Below are positions 42,159 to 50,264 of a stretch of DNA of 64,000 nucleotides, in pieces. Source of the DNA: Micrococcales bacterium KH10. Its GTDB lineage: Bacteria > Actinomycetota > Actinomycetes > Actinomycetales > Cellulomonadaceae. The DNA lies in contig FZPE01000002.1 in NCBI GenBank assembly GCA_900188465.1, forward strand, positions 253,489-317,488, in the 5' to 3' direction. Position 1 is the stretch's first letter; every line of letters begins with the position of its first letter. The translations under genes and the position numbers were made by a program. The notes under the pieces are model-generated. The model was not told the origin of the DNA. It saw only the letters and a list, made by a program, of their open reading frames with translations, and did not search any database.

Positions 42159-42440
42159 TCACTTAGCAGCAGCCTTCTTCAGCAGGCTTCCTGCGGTGAG
42201 CTTGACACCGAAACCAGCTGGGATGGCGATTTCTTCGCCGGTGCGCGGGTTACGGCCGGTGCGAGCGGCACGCTCGACGCGCTCCACTGCGAGCAGACCT
42301 GTGAGCTTGATACCTTCGCCACTGGCTACTGCTTCGAGGAGCACCTCCTGGAAGGCCGACAGTGCTTCATCAGCCTGCGTCTTGGTGAGGCCTGACTTGC
42401 CAGCAATCGCGGAGACAACGTCCGAACGGTTGAGAGACAT
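42159..42440 (-). CDS. hup: HU-family DNA-binding protein
   Basis: The 93-residue basic protein is the histone-like HU: MSLNRSDVVSAIAGKSGLTK, ALSAFQEVLLEAVASGEG, then the beta-arm region GRNPRTGEEIAIPAGFGVKL and a Lys/Ala end (LLKKAAAK). It lacks the long Lys/Ala/Pro tail of mycobacterial HU. ATG 42440 follows AAGGGAA and gives the standard length. Its upstream region contains a nested hairpin (42488-42520). Confidence 0.94.
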   Translation of the reverse strand: MSLNRSDVVSAIAGKSGLTKTQADEALSAFQEVLLEAVASGEGIKLTGLLAVERVERAARTGRNPRTGEEIAIPAGFGVKLTAGSLLKKAAAK

Positions 42441-42487
42441 GAGTTTCCCTTCTGACGGTCCTTGCCGAACGAGCCGCTCGGCATGAC

Positions 42488-42520
42488 TTGTGGTGCGGCG
42501 CAGCCGCATTGCGTCCACAA
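42488..42520. repeat. Nested hairpin upstream of HU
   Basis: TTGTGG (42488-42493) pairs with CCACAA (42515-42520), and just inside it TGCGGC pairs with GCCGCA. The GTGG/CCAC outer ends recall the elements at 1101, 10477 and 24749. It would lie in the HU promoter or leader. Confidence 0.4.
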
Positions 42521-42631
42521 CGATACGGGAATCTTCCGACAATCGCTGGTTAACAGGGTGAATTTCACACATTTTGGATAGACGTTCGTCACATTTGCCA
42601 CTTCTGTCACACAATTCGCAGCAATCTCACG

Positions 42632-43900
42632 ATGGGGCACACTGGGATAGTGCCTACTCCCGCCATCGTCGTCTCCGACTCGTTGACCGCTTTTTGCCAA
42701 GATGCGGGGATGCGGCCCGATGCCGTTGACCGGTTGTTATGGGACGAGTTCGCCCTCGTTCTCGAAGACCTCGAAGCAACCGAAACGGCGGAAGACGAGG
42801 ACCCACCCCGCTGGCTCGCGATCGTCGGCGACGAATCCGGAGCACTCACCGCAGGGGTGGACCAGTTGCTGCAACAACGCAGCGACAACTGGGTCGCCAT
42901 CAACTGGCAGGACAGTTTCGCGGGACGGAGCGCGGTACAGCGCCATTGCGCGCCAGCCCATCAGTCCGATCGACTCGTCTTCGCCACCGAGCCGGTCGCT
43001 GCTTTCGAGGATGCCGAGTTCGTCATCGGTCGCTTGCCGAAATCGCTGGACGCCCTCGACGAGCTGGCCGGGCTGATCGCCGCACACGCACGTCCTTCGG
43101 TGACCGTGCTGCTCACCGGGCGAGTCAAGCACATGACAACCGCGATGAACGACGTGCTCAGCCGCCACTTCGCCGAGGTACAACCCCATCTGGGGCGGCA
43201 GAAGTCACGAACCCTGGAAGCGCGCGGACCGCGCCCGACGGACAGTGCTCGTCCCTCGTACCCTCTCACTGCAGAACTCGATGGACCCTTTCCGGATGGG
43301 CGAATCGCCATCGCCAGCCACGGCGGTGTTTTCGCTGGCTCTCGCCTAGACGTCGGGACTCGCGAACTGCTGGCGCATCTTGATGACGCACTGAACCCAC
43401 TGCGCTCCGCCGCTCACCCTCGCGTGCTCGATCTCGGCTGCGGCACTGGCCTGCTGGCCACCACGGCTGCCCTCCTGTTGCCGCAGGCGAGCGTTATCGC
43501 CACGGATGACTCGTGGGCGGCGGTGCATTCGACGGTGGCAACCGCGCGCCGTAACGGCTTGGTCGCCACCATTTCGCAGGGCCTGGTCGATGGGCCCCAG
43601 CCGCTGGACTCATCACCGGGCATTCAGGCGCTCTGGGACGATACAGCCGCCTCGATACCCGATGCCAGCATCGACCTGATCCTGTGCAATCCGCCCTTCC
43701 ACCAGGGCGCAGCTGTGGACACTTCGATCGCTTGGGACTTCTTCGCAACCGCCAGCCGCGTGCTCCGCCCAGAAGGGCAGATGTGGACGGTCTTCAACCG
43801 GCATCTGCCGTATCTACCCGCGCTACGGCGCCAGATCGGACCGACCACCGTGGTGCACGCCACACCGAAATTCACCATTGCCCGCAGTGAACGTGCCTAA
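42632..43900 (+). CDS. RlmG/RsmC-type rRNA (guanine-N2)-methyltransferase
   Basis: The 422-residue protein has the two-domain layout of RsmC/RlmG: a degenerate N-terminal methyltransferase-like half and a catalytic C-terminal half with motif I VLDLGCGTGLLATT (about residue 268) and motif IV LILCNPPFHQG (about 350), the NPPF signature of base N-methyltransferases. It probably methylates a guanine of 16S or 23S rRNA; the target cannot be decided. ATG 42632 is taken, GTG 42650 being possible. The HU gene is divergent. Confidence 0.88.
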   Translation: MGHTGIVPTPAIVVSDSLTAFCQDAGMRPDAVDRLLWDEFALVLEDLEATETAEDEDPPRWLAIVGDESGALTAGVDQLLQQRSDNWVAINWQDSFAGRSAVQRHCAPAHQSDRLVFATEPVAAFEDAEFVIGRLPKSLDALDELAGLIAAHARPSVTVLLTGRVKHMTTAMNDVLSRHFAEVQPHLGRQKSRTLEARGPRPTDSARPSYPLTAELDGPFPDGRIAIASHGGVFAGSRLDVGTRELLAHLDDALNPLRSAAHPRVLDLGCGTGLLATTAALLLPQASVIATDDSWAAVHSTVATARRNGLVATISQGLVDGPQPLDSSPGIQALWDDTAASIPDASIDLILCNPPFHQGAAVDTSIAWDFFATASRVLRPEGQMWTVFNRHLPYLPALRRQIGPTTVVHATPKFTIARSERA

Positions 43901-43941
43901 CGACACATCGCGTCGACCCTCAGGTTCGCTAGGCTCATAAG

Positions 43942-44769
43942 GTGACTGAATCGCCTACGCACACAACCCTGGAACTCTTCGCCAGCGACATTGACGGAAC
44001 CCTGCTCACCTCCGACCATCGCATCACCGACGAGGTCCGCGCCGCCATCGCACGAGCACGAGAGCTTGGCGTTCACGTCATTTTGGCCTCGGCGCGCAGC
44101 CCGCAGGCCATCGCGTTGTTACAGGACGAGTTGAACCTGGTCGGCGAGCCGCTGGTCGCCCTGCAGGGCGCGTGGGTGGGACGAGTCACTCCGGACGGAA
44201 CTGCGCCGCTGGCGCAACATCGGATCTCACCTGAGGATGCTCGGGCAGTGGTGGCCGCGGCCGCGGCAGTGAACACTCCGCTGAGTTGGTTCAACTCCGA
44301 TGCTTGGTATTACACGATGGAGGCCGATGTCGTCGGTTACGAGACCCGCGTGACAGGGATCGCTCCGGCCGGAGTACTCGATGTGGACACTGCACTGGTC
44401 GAGGGCGGGCCGCTGAAGTTGATGGTGCCGCCGAACCCTGCGCAGCCCGACGCGGTTGCCGAAGTGCTCGCCACGCTGCCGGACAGTCTGATCGGTCAGA
44501 TGACCGGTGAACACTACCTGGAGATCACTCAACCGGATGCGGATAAATCCCACGGTGTGGCTCTGATCGCGGAGCAGTTTGGTGTATCGCCAGTCGGCAT
44601 CGCCGCAGCAGGCGACGGACCAAATGACATCGGCATGTTCACGCTGGCTCACAGGTCGTATGCGATGGGCAATGCTGGCCCTGCCGTCAAGGCCGAGGCT
44701 GGCCAGGTCGTGGCGGACAACAACAATTCGGGCCTGGCCGCTGCTATCGCGCATGCGCTCGGTACCTGA
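43942..44769 (+). CDS. Cof-type HAD hydrolase (sugar-phosphate phosphatase-like)
   Basis: The 275-residue protein has the HAD motif I SDIDGTLLTSDHRITDEV (nucleophile Asp near residue 15), motif II around HVILASARSP and motif IV GDGPNDIGMFTLAHRSYAMG, with a C2B-type cap between. Such enzymes dephosphorylate sugar phosphates or flavin phosphates. GTG 43942 is the start. It lies 41 bp after the methyltransferase gene and could be co-transcribed. Confidence 0.9.
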   Translation: MTESPTHTTLELFASDIDGTLLTSDHRITDEVRAAIARARELGVHVILASARSPQAIALLQDELNLVGEPLVALQGAWVGRVTPDGTAPLAQHRISPEDARAVVAAAAAVNTPLSWFNSDAWYYTMEADVVGYETRVTGIAPAGVLDVDTALVEGGPLKLMVPPNPAQPDAVAEVLATLPDSLIGQMTGEHYLEITQPDADKSHGVALIAEQFGVSPVGIAAAGDGPNDIGMFTLAHRSYAMGNAGPAVKAEAGQVVADNNNSGLAAAIAHALGT

Positions 44770-44811
44770 CCCGTCACCAATCTCGTATACCGTCGGCATT
44801 TTCGTGAACCG

Positions 44812-44873
44812 CCCTCGCGCACTAGGCAAGTGCACGAGTTTCGCGACCGTGCACGAATTTGGTGCGCAGAGGG
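44812..44873. repeat. Inverted repeat with internal direct repeat
   Basis: CCCTCGCGCAC (44812-44822) pairs with GTGCGCAGAGGG (44862-44873) with one bulged base; inside, GTGCACGA occurs twice (44830 and 44849 region). It is 43 bases past the HAD stop and directly abuts palindromic element copy 4. The outer-stem plus inner-repeat layout resembles 10477 and 24749. Confidence 0.5.
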
Positions 44874-44877
44874 GGCG

Positions 44878-44943
44878 GTGCCGCAGGACAACTTCCGAGT
44901 CGACGGTTTGTTTCCCGGCAACAGGGAAGTTGTCCTGCGGCAA
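44878..44943 (+). repeat. 66-bp palindromic intergenic element, copy 4
   Basis: It has the TGCCGCAGG start, the GACGGTTTGTTT core and the CCTGCGGCAA end. The outer 18 bp pair perfectly, including ACAACTTCC/GGAAGTTGT where copy 1 has TTTTCTTTC/GAAAGAAAA, so pairing is kept while sequence differs. A REP-like word follows at 44969. Confidence 0.82.
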
Positions 44944-44968
44944 TGGGCTGGCGGGCAGTGCGACAGAG

Positions 44969-44992
44969 GTGGTTTCGACAGGCTCAACCAGC
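44969..44992 (+). repeat. REP-like word next to palindromic element copy 4
   Basis: GTGGTTTCGAC, then AG, then GCTCAACCAGC; two mismatches from the copy at 35155. A partial extra unit, GGTGGGCTCAACGAGC, follows directly. Confidence 0.6.
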
Positions 44993-45017
44993 GAGGTGGG
45001 CTCAACGAGCAGGGGCG

Positions 45018-46175
45018 CTAGCGCACGACGGCCGCGATGCGGTCGACAGCCTCGATCAGCAGTTCCTGCGAGGTCGCGAAATTGAAACGGGCGAAGCCCT
45101 TGGCGCCGAACGGCGCACCGGGCGACAGGGCAACTCGTCCTTCAGCCAACAACTTCTTGGCCGGGTTCGTCGCCCAAGCCGGGTCCCTAGACGCCAACGC
45201 CGCGAAGTCCAGCCACGCCAGATAGGTGCCCTCCGGTTCCCGGTAACCCAGCATCGGCAGCCGCTTAGCCAGCAAGGCACCCAACAATTCACGACGTTGC
45301 AGCAGCGCGGCACGCAGCCCATCCAACCAGTCGGCTCCATCACGCAGCGCCGCGATATGCGCAGTGATCGCCACGTGACTGACCGCCGACTGCAGGTACG
45401 GCGCAACTCGCTGCGCCGGATAGACGGCCTCGTCCCCGGAGACGACCGCGGCAACGTTCAGCCCTGCGAGGTTCCACGCCTTCGACGCGGACAACACCGC
45501 GTAGGCATCCGGAATCACGGTCAGTACCGGAGTGAAAGGCACGAAACTCAGCGGCGCGTGAATCTCGTCGGAAATCACCACGAAACCGTGTTCTCGAGCC
45601 GCCACACCCAACGCCCTCAATTCGGCTGCCGTCGGAACCACACCCGTCGGGTTATGCGGATTGCACAGCAAGTAGGCGCCACGGTAACCCGATTTTCCCG
45701 GGCTGGCGGTCTCGGCCAATCGCGCGAAAGTCGCAGCGATGGCATCGATATCAAGCCGCGATTGGGCGTCCAGCGCAACTGTGGTCACCTCATAGCCGGC
45801 CGCTCGGGGGTAGTCCATCAGCGGCGGATACACCGGGGCGCTCGTCACCACGGGACATGACCGATCCAGGACGAGTTCTATCGTGCCGATCATCCCCAAC
45901 ATCACATTGGGGACAGTGGCGATATTTTTCGGATTCACCGACCACTGCCAACGATCAGCCGCAAACCGCGCGAAAGCATCGTGATAGGCGTGCCCGCTGG
46001 CATAGCCGGTATCACCAGAACGCATGACGTGTTCGACCGCGGCGACAACGGCGGATGCGGGCGCCACATCCATTTCAGCCACCCAGACCGGAAGTACATC
46101 CGCGGGGTAATGCTGCCACTTCTCGCTGGTACGAGTACGCACCACCTCGGCTGGCAGGTCGAATGGATCAATCAT
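45018..46175 (-). CDS. MalY/PatB-family PLP enzyme (C-S lyase or aminotransferase)
   Basis: The 385-residue fold-type I enzyme shows the PatB/MalY pattern: WHYP-type start (SEKWQHYPADVLPVWVAEMD), LLCNPHNPTGVVPTAAELRA, VVISDEIHAPLSF and the PLP-lysine motif AVLSASKAWNLAGLN near residue 225. Members cleave cystathionine and related C-S bonds or act as regulators. ATG 46175 follows GAGGG at six bases; ATG 46187 is in frame but poorly placed. ppc lies upstream on the same strand with a 33-base gap. Confidence 0.9.
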   Translation of the reverse strand: MIDPFDLPAEVVRTRTSEKWQHYPADVLPVWVAEMDVAPASAVVAAVEHVMRSGDTGYASGHAYHDAFARFAADRWQWSVNPKNIATVPNVMLGMIGTIELVLDRSCPVVTSAPVYPPLMDYPRAAGYEVTTVALDAQSRLDIDAIAATFARLAETASPGKSGYRGAYLLCNPHNPTGVVPTAAELRALGVAAREHGFVVISDEIHAPLSFVPFTPVLTVIPDAYAVLSASKAWNLAGLNVAAVVSGDEAVYPAQRVAPYLQSAVSHVAITAHIAALRDGADWLDGLRAALLQRRELLGALLAKRLPMLGYREPEGTYLAWLDFAALASRDPAWATNPAKKLLAEGRVALSPGAPFGAKGFARFNFATSQELLIEAVDRIAAVVR

Positions 46176-46208
46176 GGTTGCCCTCATGGTCAGGCGAATG
46201 CAATGAGA

Positions 46209-48911
46209 TCAGCCGGTGTTCTGCAGGCCTGCGGCCACTCCGTTGACGGACAGCAGCAGCAGGTGCTGCAGTTCTTCCTTGCTCTGACTCTCGTCGCCGC
46301 GGCGCAGCGCCCGCAACGCCCGCACCTGGATCAGCGACAGCGCGCCGACGTACGGGCTGCGTAATTGCACCGCTCGTCCCAGCACACGGCGGTTGGCCAG
46401 CGGCCACGGCGCATCGGTGACTTTAAGCACCCAGTCGACGGTTCGGCGGTATTCATCGAGGACGAGTTCGGCCAGGTCATCCCGATCGCCCAAGGCGAGG
46501 TACTGAGCCGCAATCCGGTCGTCGGTCTTGGCCAGTGACATGTCGACGTTGTCGATCAGGGTGGCGAAGATCGGCCAGTCACGGTAAGCGGCTCGTAACT
46601 CGTCCAAATCTCCGAATTCGGCCAGTGCGGTACCGAGTCCGTACCAGCCGGCTAGGTTCAACCGAGCCTGAGACCAGGAGAAGACCCAGGGGATCGCGCG
46701 CAGGTCGTCAAGTGAGGACACCGACAGCCCGCGGCGTGCCGGACGTGAGCCGATGGGCAGCAGGCCGACCTCTTCCAGCGGTGTGACCTCGGCAAACCAT
46801 TGCGGGAAGCCGTCTGATTTAACCAACTTGTGGAAGGTCTCGCGGGAGACCTCGTCGAGTCGGCGCGACAGGTCGGCGAACCGCTGGACGCCTGCGGCGT
46901 TCTTGTTCTCCACCGACGGGGCCGAGGCGAGCAACGTAGCCGCAGCGACATGCTCAACGTGCTGTACGGCGATCGTCGGGTCACCGTAGCGCGCCAAGAT
47001 CACTTCGCCTTGTTCGGTGAGCTTGAATCGACCGTCAACTGAGTTCGGCGGCTGTGCGAGCACTGCACGGTTCGCAGGGCCGCCACCACGTCCAAGCGCA
47101 CCGCCACGACCGTGGAACAGAGTCAACGTGATGTTGTGACGCTGCGCCCACTGCGCGATGCGCTCTTGAGCCGAGTGCAGGGCGAGGGTCGCGGACACTG
47201 GACCGACATCCTTGGACGAGTCCGAGTAGCCGAGCATGACCTCGACACGACGTCCGTTGACCTCTAGGCGCCGCTGTACTTGCTCGAATGTAAGCATTTC
47301 TTCGAGGATGTTGACGCTGTTCTCAAGGTCAGCGAAGGTTTCGAACAGCGGGATGGCATCAATGATCGGCGCATCATCGCTGTCACCGAAGGCCAGTTCC
47401 GCCAGTTGGTACACCGCAGCCAGGTGTTCCGGGCTTTGCGTGAACGAGACGATGTAACGGCGTACCGCCCGCACACCGTAACGACGTTGTATCGCGCCGA
47501 CAGCACGGAAGGTGTCGAGGACTTCGACGGTGCGCGGCTCAAGATCGCCGTGCAATCCCTTCTCGGCAATGTCCTTCAATGCGGCTTCGTGAACCTGGGA
47601 ATGCTGTCGCACCTCGAGTTCGACCAGGTGGAAGCCAAAGGTCTGGACCTGCCAGATCAGATCCTGCAGGCCGCCGTATGCTGCGCGCGGCGCCCCAGCG
47701 GCGACCAGGGATTCCTGCACGGTCTGTAAATCTGCTTCAAGTTGCTCCGCGTTGGCGTAGGCGAGGTCCGCATCCCGGCGACGAGTAGCGGCGATCCGCT
47801 CCGAGATGACGAGCAGTACCGCGCGGTGCCGCTCTTTGACGGACTTTTTCTCCGCCAAGTCCGTCAGGCGTCGCGATAGCTGTCGTTGCCGCTCCCACAG
47901 GTTCTGTAGCCCGATGGACGGCGGGGTGGTGGAATCATCCGCGGTCAGGCGGCGCGCAATGTCGTGGGTCGACCGTTCCAGCGCGATCAGAATGCGGTCG
48001 GAGGCGATCTGGGCGGCTTCACGGGTGACCTCGGAGGTCACGTTCGGGTTTCCGTCCCGGTCGCCACCGATCCAGGATCCGAACGATACGAACGGCTTGA
48101 CGATCGGTTCGACACGACCAGCACGATCACCGAGCAGCCAGTCGTCAAAGCGCCGATAGACCTCGGGAATGACATCGAAGAGCGTCGATTCGAAGACCGC
48201 CATGATCTGACGGACCTCATCCTGCACGGTCGGTTTACGTTCCCGGATCAGCGCCGTACGCCATAGACCGTCGATTTCAGCAAGCAGAGAACGCTCGTTC
48301 TCCGCCAGCGAGGTGCCGCCCAGCTTGAGCGAATCGCGTTCTGCCAGCAGGTCATGGATTCGCCGGATGCTGCCCGTGACCGCGCGGCGGCGCGCCTCCG
48401 TCGGGTGCGCTGTCAGGACCGGACGGAATTCCATCTCAGTCAGACGGCGTAGTGCCTCATCTTGGCCGACCTCGGCGGCGAGCTGCGTGAAGGCATCCGG
48501 CAGGGTGTCATCCTGGGTGGTGGAATGTGCCGCAACGCTCGCCTCGCGTTGGCGCAGTACGCGGACCCGGTGGTACTCCTCCGACAGGTTTGCCAGGTGG
48601 AAGTAGCAGGTGAAGGCCCGCGCTACTTGCTCTGCACGCTCAATGGTGAACGTGTCAACCAGTTCACCGGCGGTATCGAGCACATCCGATTCCGGGTCGT
48701 CATAAGCCTGAATGCACAGTTCGCGCAGTTTCTCGACATCGGCCAGCAATGACGGTCCGCCGGATTCCAACAGCACCGTTCCAAGAAGCCGGCCGAGGAG
48801 CCGCACATCTTCGCGCATCGGCTCGGGCACTTCGTGGCGCGCAAAAGATCGCGGCACCATCGTAGCGACCGGGCTTGCGGGGGTAATTGCACTCGTTTGT
48901 TCCTGACTCAC
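46209..48911 (-). CDS. ppc: Phosphoenolpyruvate carboxylase
   Basis: The enzyme adds bicarbonate to PEP to give oxaloacetate, refilling the TCA cycle. All hallmark motifs are present: VLTAHPTEARRRAVTGSIRR (catalytic His), SFGSWIGGDRDGNPNVTSEV, VMLGYSDSSKDVGPVSA, TLFHGRGGALGRGGGP, GSRPARRG and the C-terminal QNTG. The start is unclear: GTG 48911 sits immediately after AGGAGG (too close for ideal initiation), ATG 48860 lacks a Shine-Dalgarno, and TTG 48971 overlaps the lacI stop. The product is about 900 residues, a normal length. Confidence 0.94.
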   Translation of the reverse strand: MSQEQTSAITPASPVATMVPRSFARHEVPEPMREDVRLLGRLLGTVLLESGGPSLLADVEKLRELCIQAYDDPESDVLDTAGELVDTFTIERAEQVARAFTCYFHLANLSEEYHRVRVLRQREASVAAHSTTQDDTLPDAFTQLAAEVGQDEALRRLTEMEFRPVLTAHPTEARRRAVTGSIRRIHDLLAERDSLKLGGTSLAENERSLLAEIDGLWRTALIRERKPTVQDEVRQIMAVFESTLFDVIPEVYRRFDDWLLGDRAGRVEPIVKPFVSFGSWIGGDRDGNPNVTSEVTREAAQIASDRILIALERSTHDIARRLTADDSTTPPSIGLQNLWERQRQLSRRLTDLAEKKSVKERHRAVLLVISERIAATRRRDADLAYANAEQLEADLQTVQESLVAAGAPRAAYGGLQDLIWQVQTFGFHLVELEVRQHSQVHEAALKDIAEKGLHGDLEPRTVEVLDTFRAVGAIQRRYGVRAVRRYIVSFTQSPEHLAAVYQLAELAFGDSDDAPIIDAIPLFETFADLENSVNILEEMLTFEQVQRRLEVNGRRVEVMLGYSDSSKDVGPVSATLALHSAQERIAQWAQRHNITLTLFHGRGGALGRGGGPANRAVLAQPPNSVDGRFKLTEQGEVILARYGDPTIAVQHVEHVAAATLLASAPSVENKNAAGVQRFADLSRRLDEVSRETFHKLVKSDGFPQWFAEVTPLEEVGLLPIGSRPARRGLSVSSLDDLRAIPWVFSWSQARLNLAGWYGLGTALAEFGDLDELRAAYRDWPIFATLIDNVDMSLAKTDDRIAAQYLALGDRDDLAELVLDEYRRTVDWVLKVTDAPWPLANRRVLGRAVQLRSPYVGALSLIQVRALRALRRGDESQSKEELQHLLLLSVNGVAAGLQNTG

Positions 48912-48967
48912 CCTCCTAGGGTAAGTCGGATTTGTGCCATCTGTGGACCTTGTCCAATATTCTTCGG

Positions 48968-50050
48968 TCAAACTGACGGTTCCAAAGGGGTGTTTTCGAC
49001 CGGTCGCCGCTCACCTGAACCGCGTCGGATCAACTGTGTCGGGATGACATGTTCTTGAGTCGATGACTGTCGAATACCGGAGTTAGCCAGGACTCGCATC
49101 GCTGCGAGCCGACCCATTTCGGTGGGATCGTGGCTGACTGTGGTCACTCCCAGCAGATCGGCTAGGGCAAAGTCATCGAAGCCGATCAATGCGGTCTGCG
49201 GCGCGACGTCCCGCACTGCCTGCAACGCGCCGATGGTGATCTGGTTGTTGCCCGCGAAAACTGCCGTCGGCGGGTCATCTCCGGTGAGCAATTCGACGGT
49301 GAGCGCCCGGGCGGAATCAACATCGTGGGCGCTGTCGCGCACCCATTTCTCCCAGCCGGTGACACCCACTTCATTTAATGCGTCGGCATAGGCCATGAAA
49401 CGTAATTGACGCGTGCGCAGTCTCGGATAATCGCCCAGATATCCAATCTTGCGATGGCCATGTGAGATCAAATCCCGCATAGCCAACTGCGTACCAGCGT
49501 AGTTGTCGAGCACAATCGACTCGGCATCTAGACCGACTGCGGGCCGGTCTAGGAAAATCATAGGAACACCGCGGTTGCGGTACACGTCATATTCCGAATG
49601 GTCGTCGAGCGTGGAAACGATCATCAAACCGCGCACGCGCTGCGAGACGAACTCGTCCACAAGGATTCGCTCTGCTACCGGATCTTCATCGGAACTGGCG
49701 ATGGTAAGCGTCATGCCGTGACTGCGGATCTCGCGTTCGACACCCTTAGCAACCATCGAATAGAACGGGTTAGACAGGTCGCCTGTGATCAGACATACCA
49801 CCGGATTGGAGACACCGCGCTTGAGCAAGCTCGCCATCGCGTTGATACGAAATCCAACTTCATCAGCTGCTTTGAGAACACGGTCACGGGTGCTGCTCGC
49901 AACGTGCTTTTCACCGTTAATTGCCCGTGATGCAGTCTTGAGACTGACTCCGGCCAACTCCGCAACCATAGCCAAAGTAGGAGTTCGAGTGATATCCGGT
50001 TGTTCTCCGTCTTCTTCGTTTTGAAGACTGTGTACCAACTCGTCGGTCAT
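48968..50050 (-). CDS. LacI-family transcriptional regulator
   Basis: The 360-residue repressor has the LacI helix-turn-helix at about residues 25-72 (TPTLAMVAELAGVSLKTASR, AINGEKHVASSTRDRVLKAA) followed by a periplasmic-binding-protein-like sugar domain (PVVCLITGDLSNPFYSMVAK, VPMIFLDRPAVGLDAESIVL, LIGFDDFALADLLGVTTVSH). TASR with Lys instead of the common VS-R pattern in the recognition helix suggests its own operator type. It lies next to two GH92 alpha-mannosidase genes, whose upstream regions contain palindromes, so control of mannoside degradation is likely. Confidence 0.92.
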   Translation of the reverse strand: MTDELVHSLQNEEDGEQPDITRTPTLAMVAELAGVSLKTASRAINGEKHVASSTRDRVLKAADEVGFRINAMASLLKRGVSNPVVCLITGDLSNPFYSMVAKGVEREIRSHGMTLTIASSDEDPVAERILVDEFVSQRVRGLMIVSTLDDHSEYDVYRNRGVPMIFLDRPAVGLDAESIVLDNYAGTQLAMRDLISHGHRKIGYLGDYPRLRTRQLRFMAYADALNEVGVTGWEKWVRDSAHDVDSARALTVELLTGDDPPTAVFAGNNQITIGALQAVRDVAPQTALIGFDDFALADLLGVTTVSHDPTEMGRLAAMRVLANSGIRQSSTQEHVIPTQLIRRGSGERRPVENTPLEPSV

Positions 50051-50146
50051 GTGTTTCTCACTTCCAAATGGCCGATCTATTTAGATCGCAACAATATCCC
50101 TTTTGCACTAGATGTCACACCACACTCAGGTGCAACCGCGTCATTA

Positions 50147-50156
50147 TCAACGTTGA
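50147..50156. promoter_or_regulatory. LacI-type palindrome upstream of lacI
   Basis: TCAACGTTGA is a perfect 10-bp palindrome with central CG, about 97 bp before the lacI start. Its core CAACGTTG is identical to the core of GACAACGTTGTC in front of both GH92 genes, consistent with autoregulation. Confidence 0.5.
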
Positions 50157-50212
50157 ATCACCGTTGTTTCAACGTGGGCAAACAACTGAGCGCATGTCGC
50201 AAGTAGTGGCCC

Positions 50213-50248
50213 GGTTGTGGGGCGACAGAATGCCGCCGCCCCACAACC
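50213..50248 (-). terminator. Terminator of the first GH92 gene
   Basis: GGTTGTGGGGCG (50213-50224) and CGCCCCACAACC (50237-50248) form a perfect 12-bp stem with a 12-base loop, 16 bases past the GH92 stop on the minus strand. Confidence 0.75.
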
Positions 50249-50264
50249 TAGGTCAAGCCATCAC

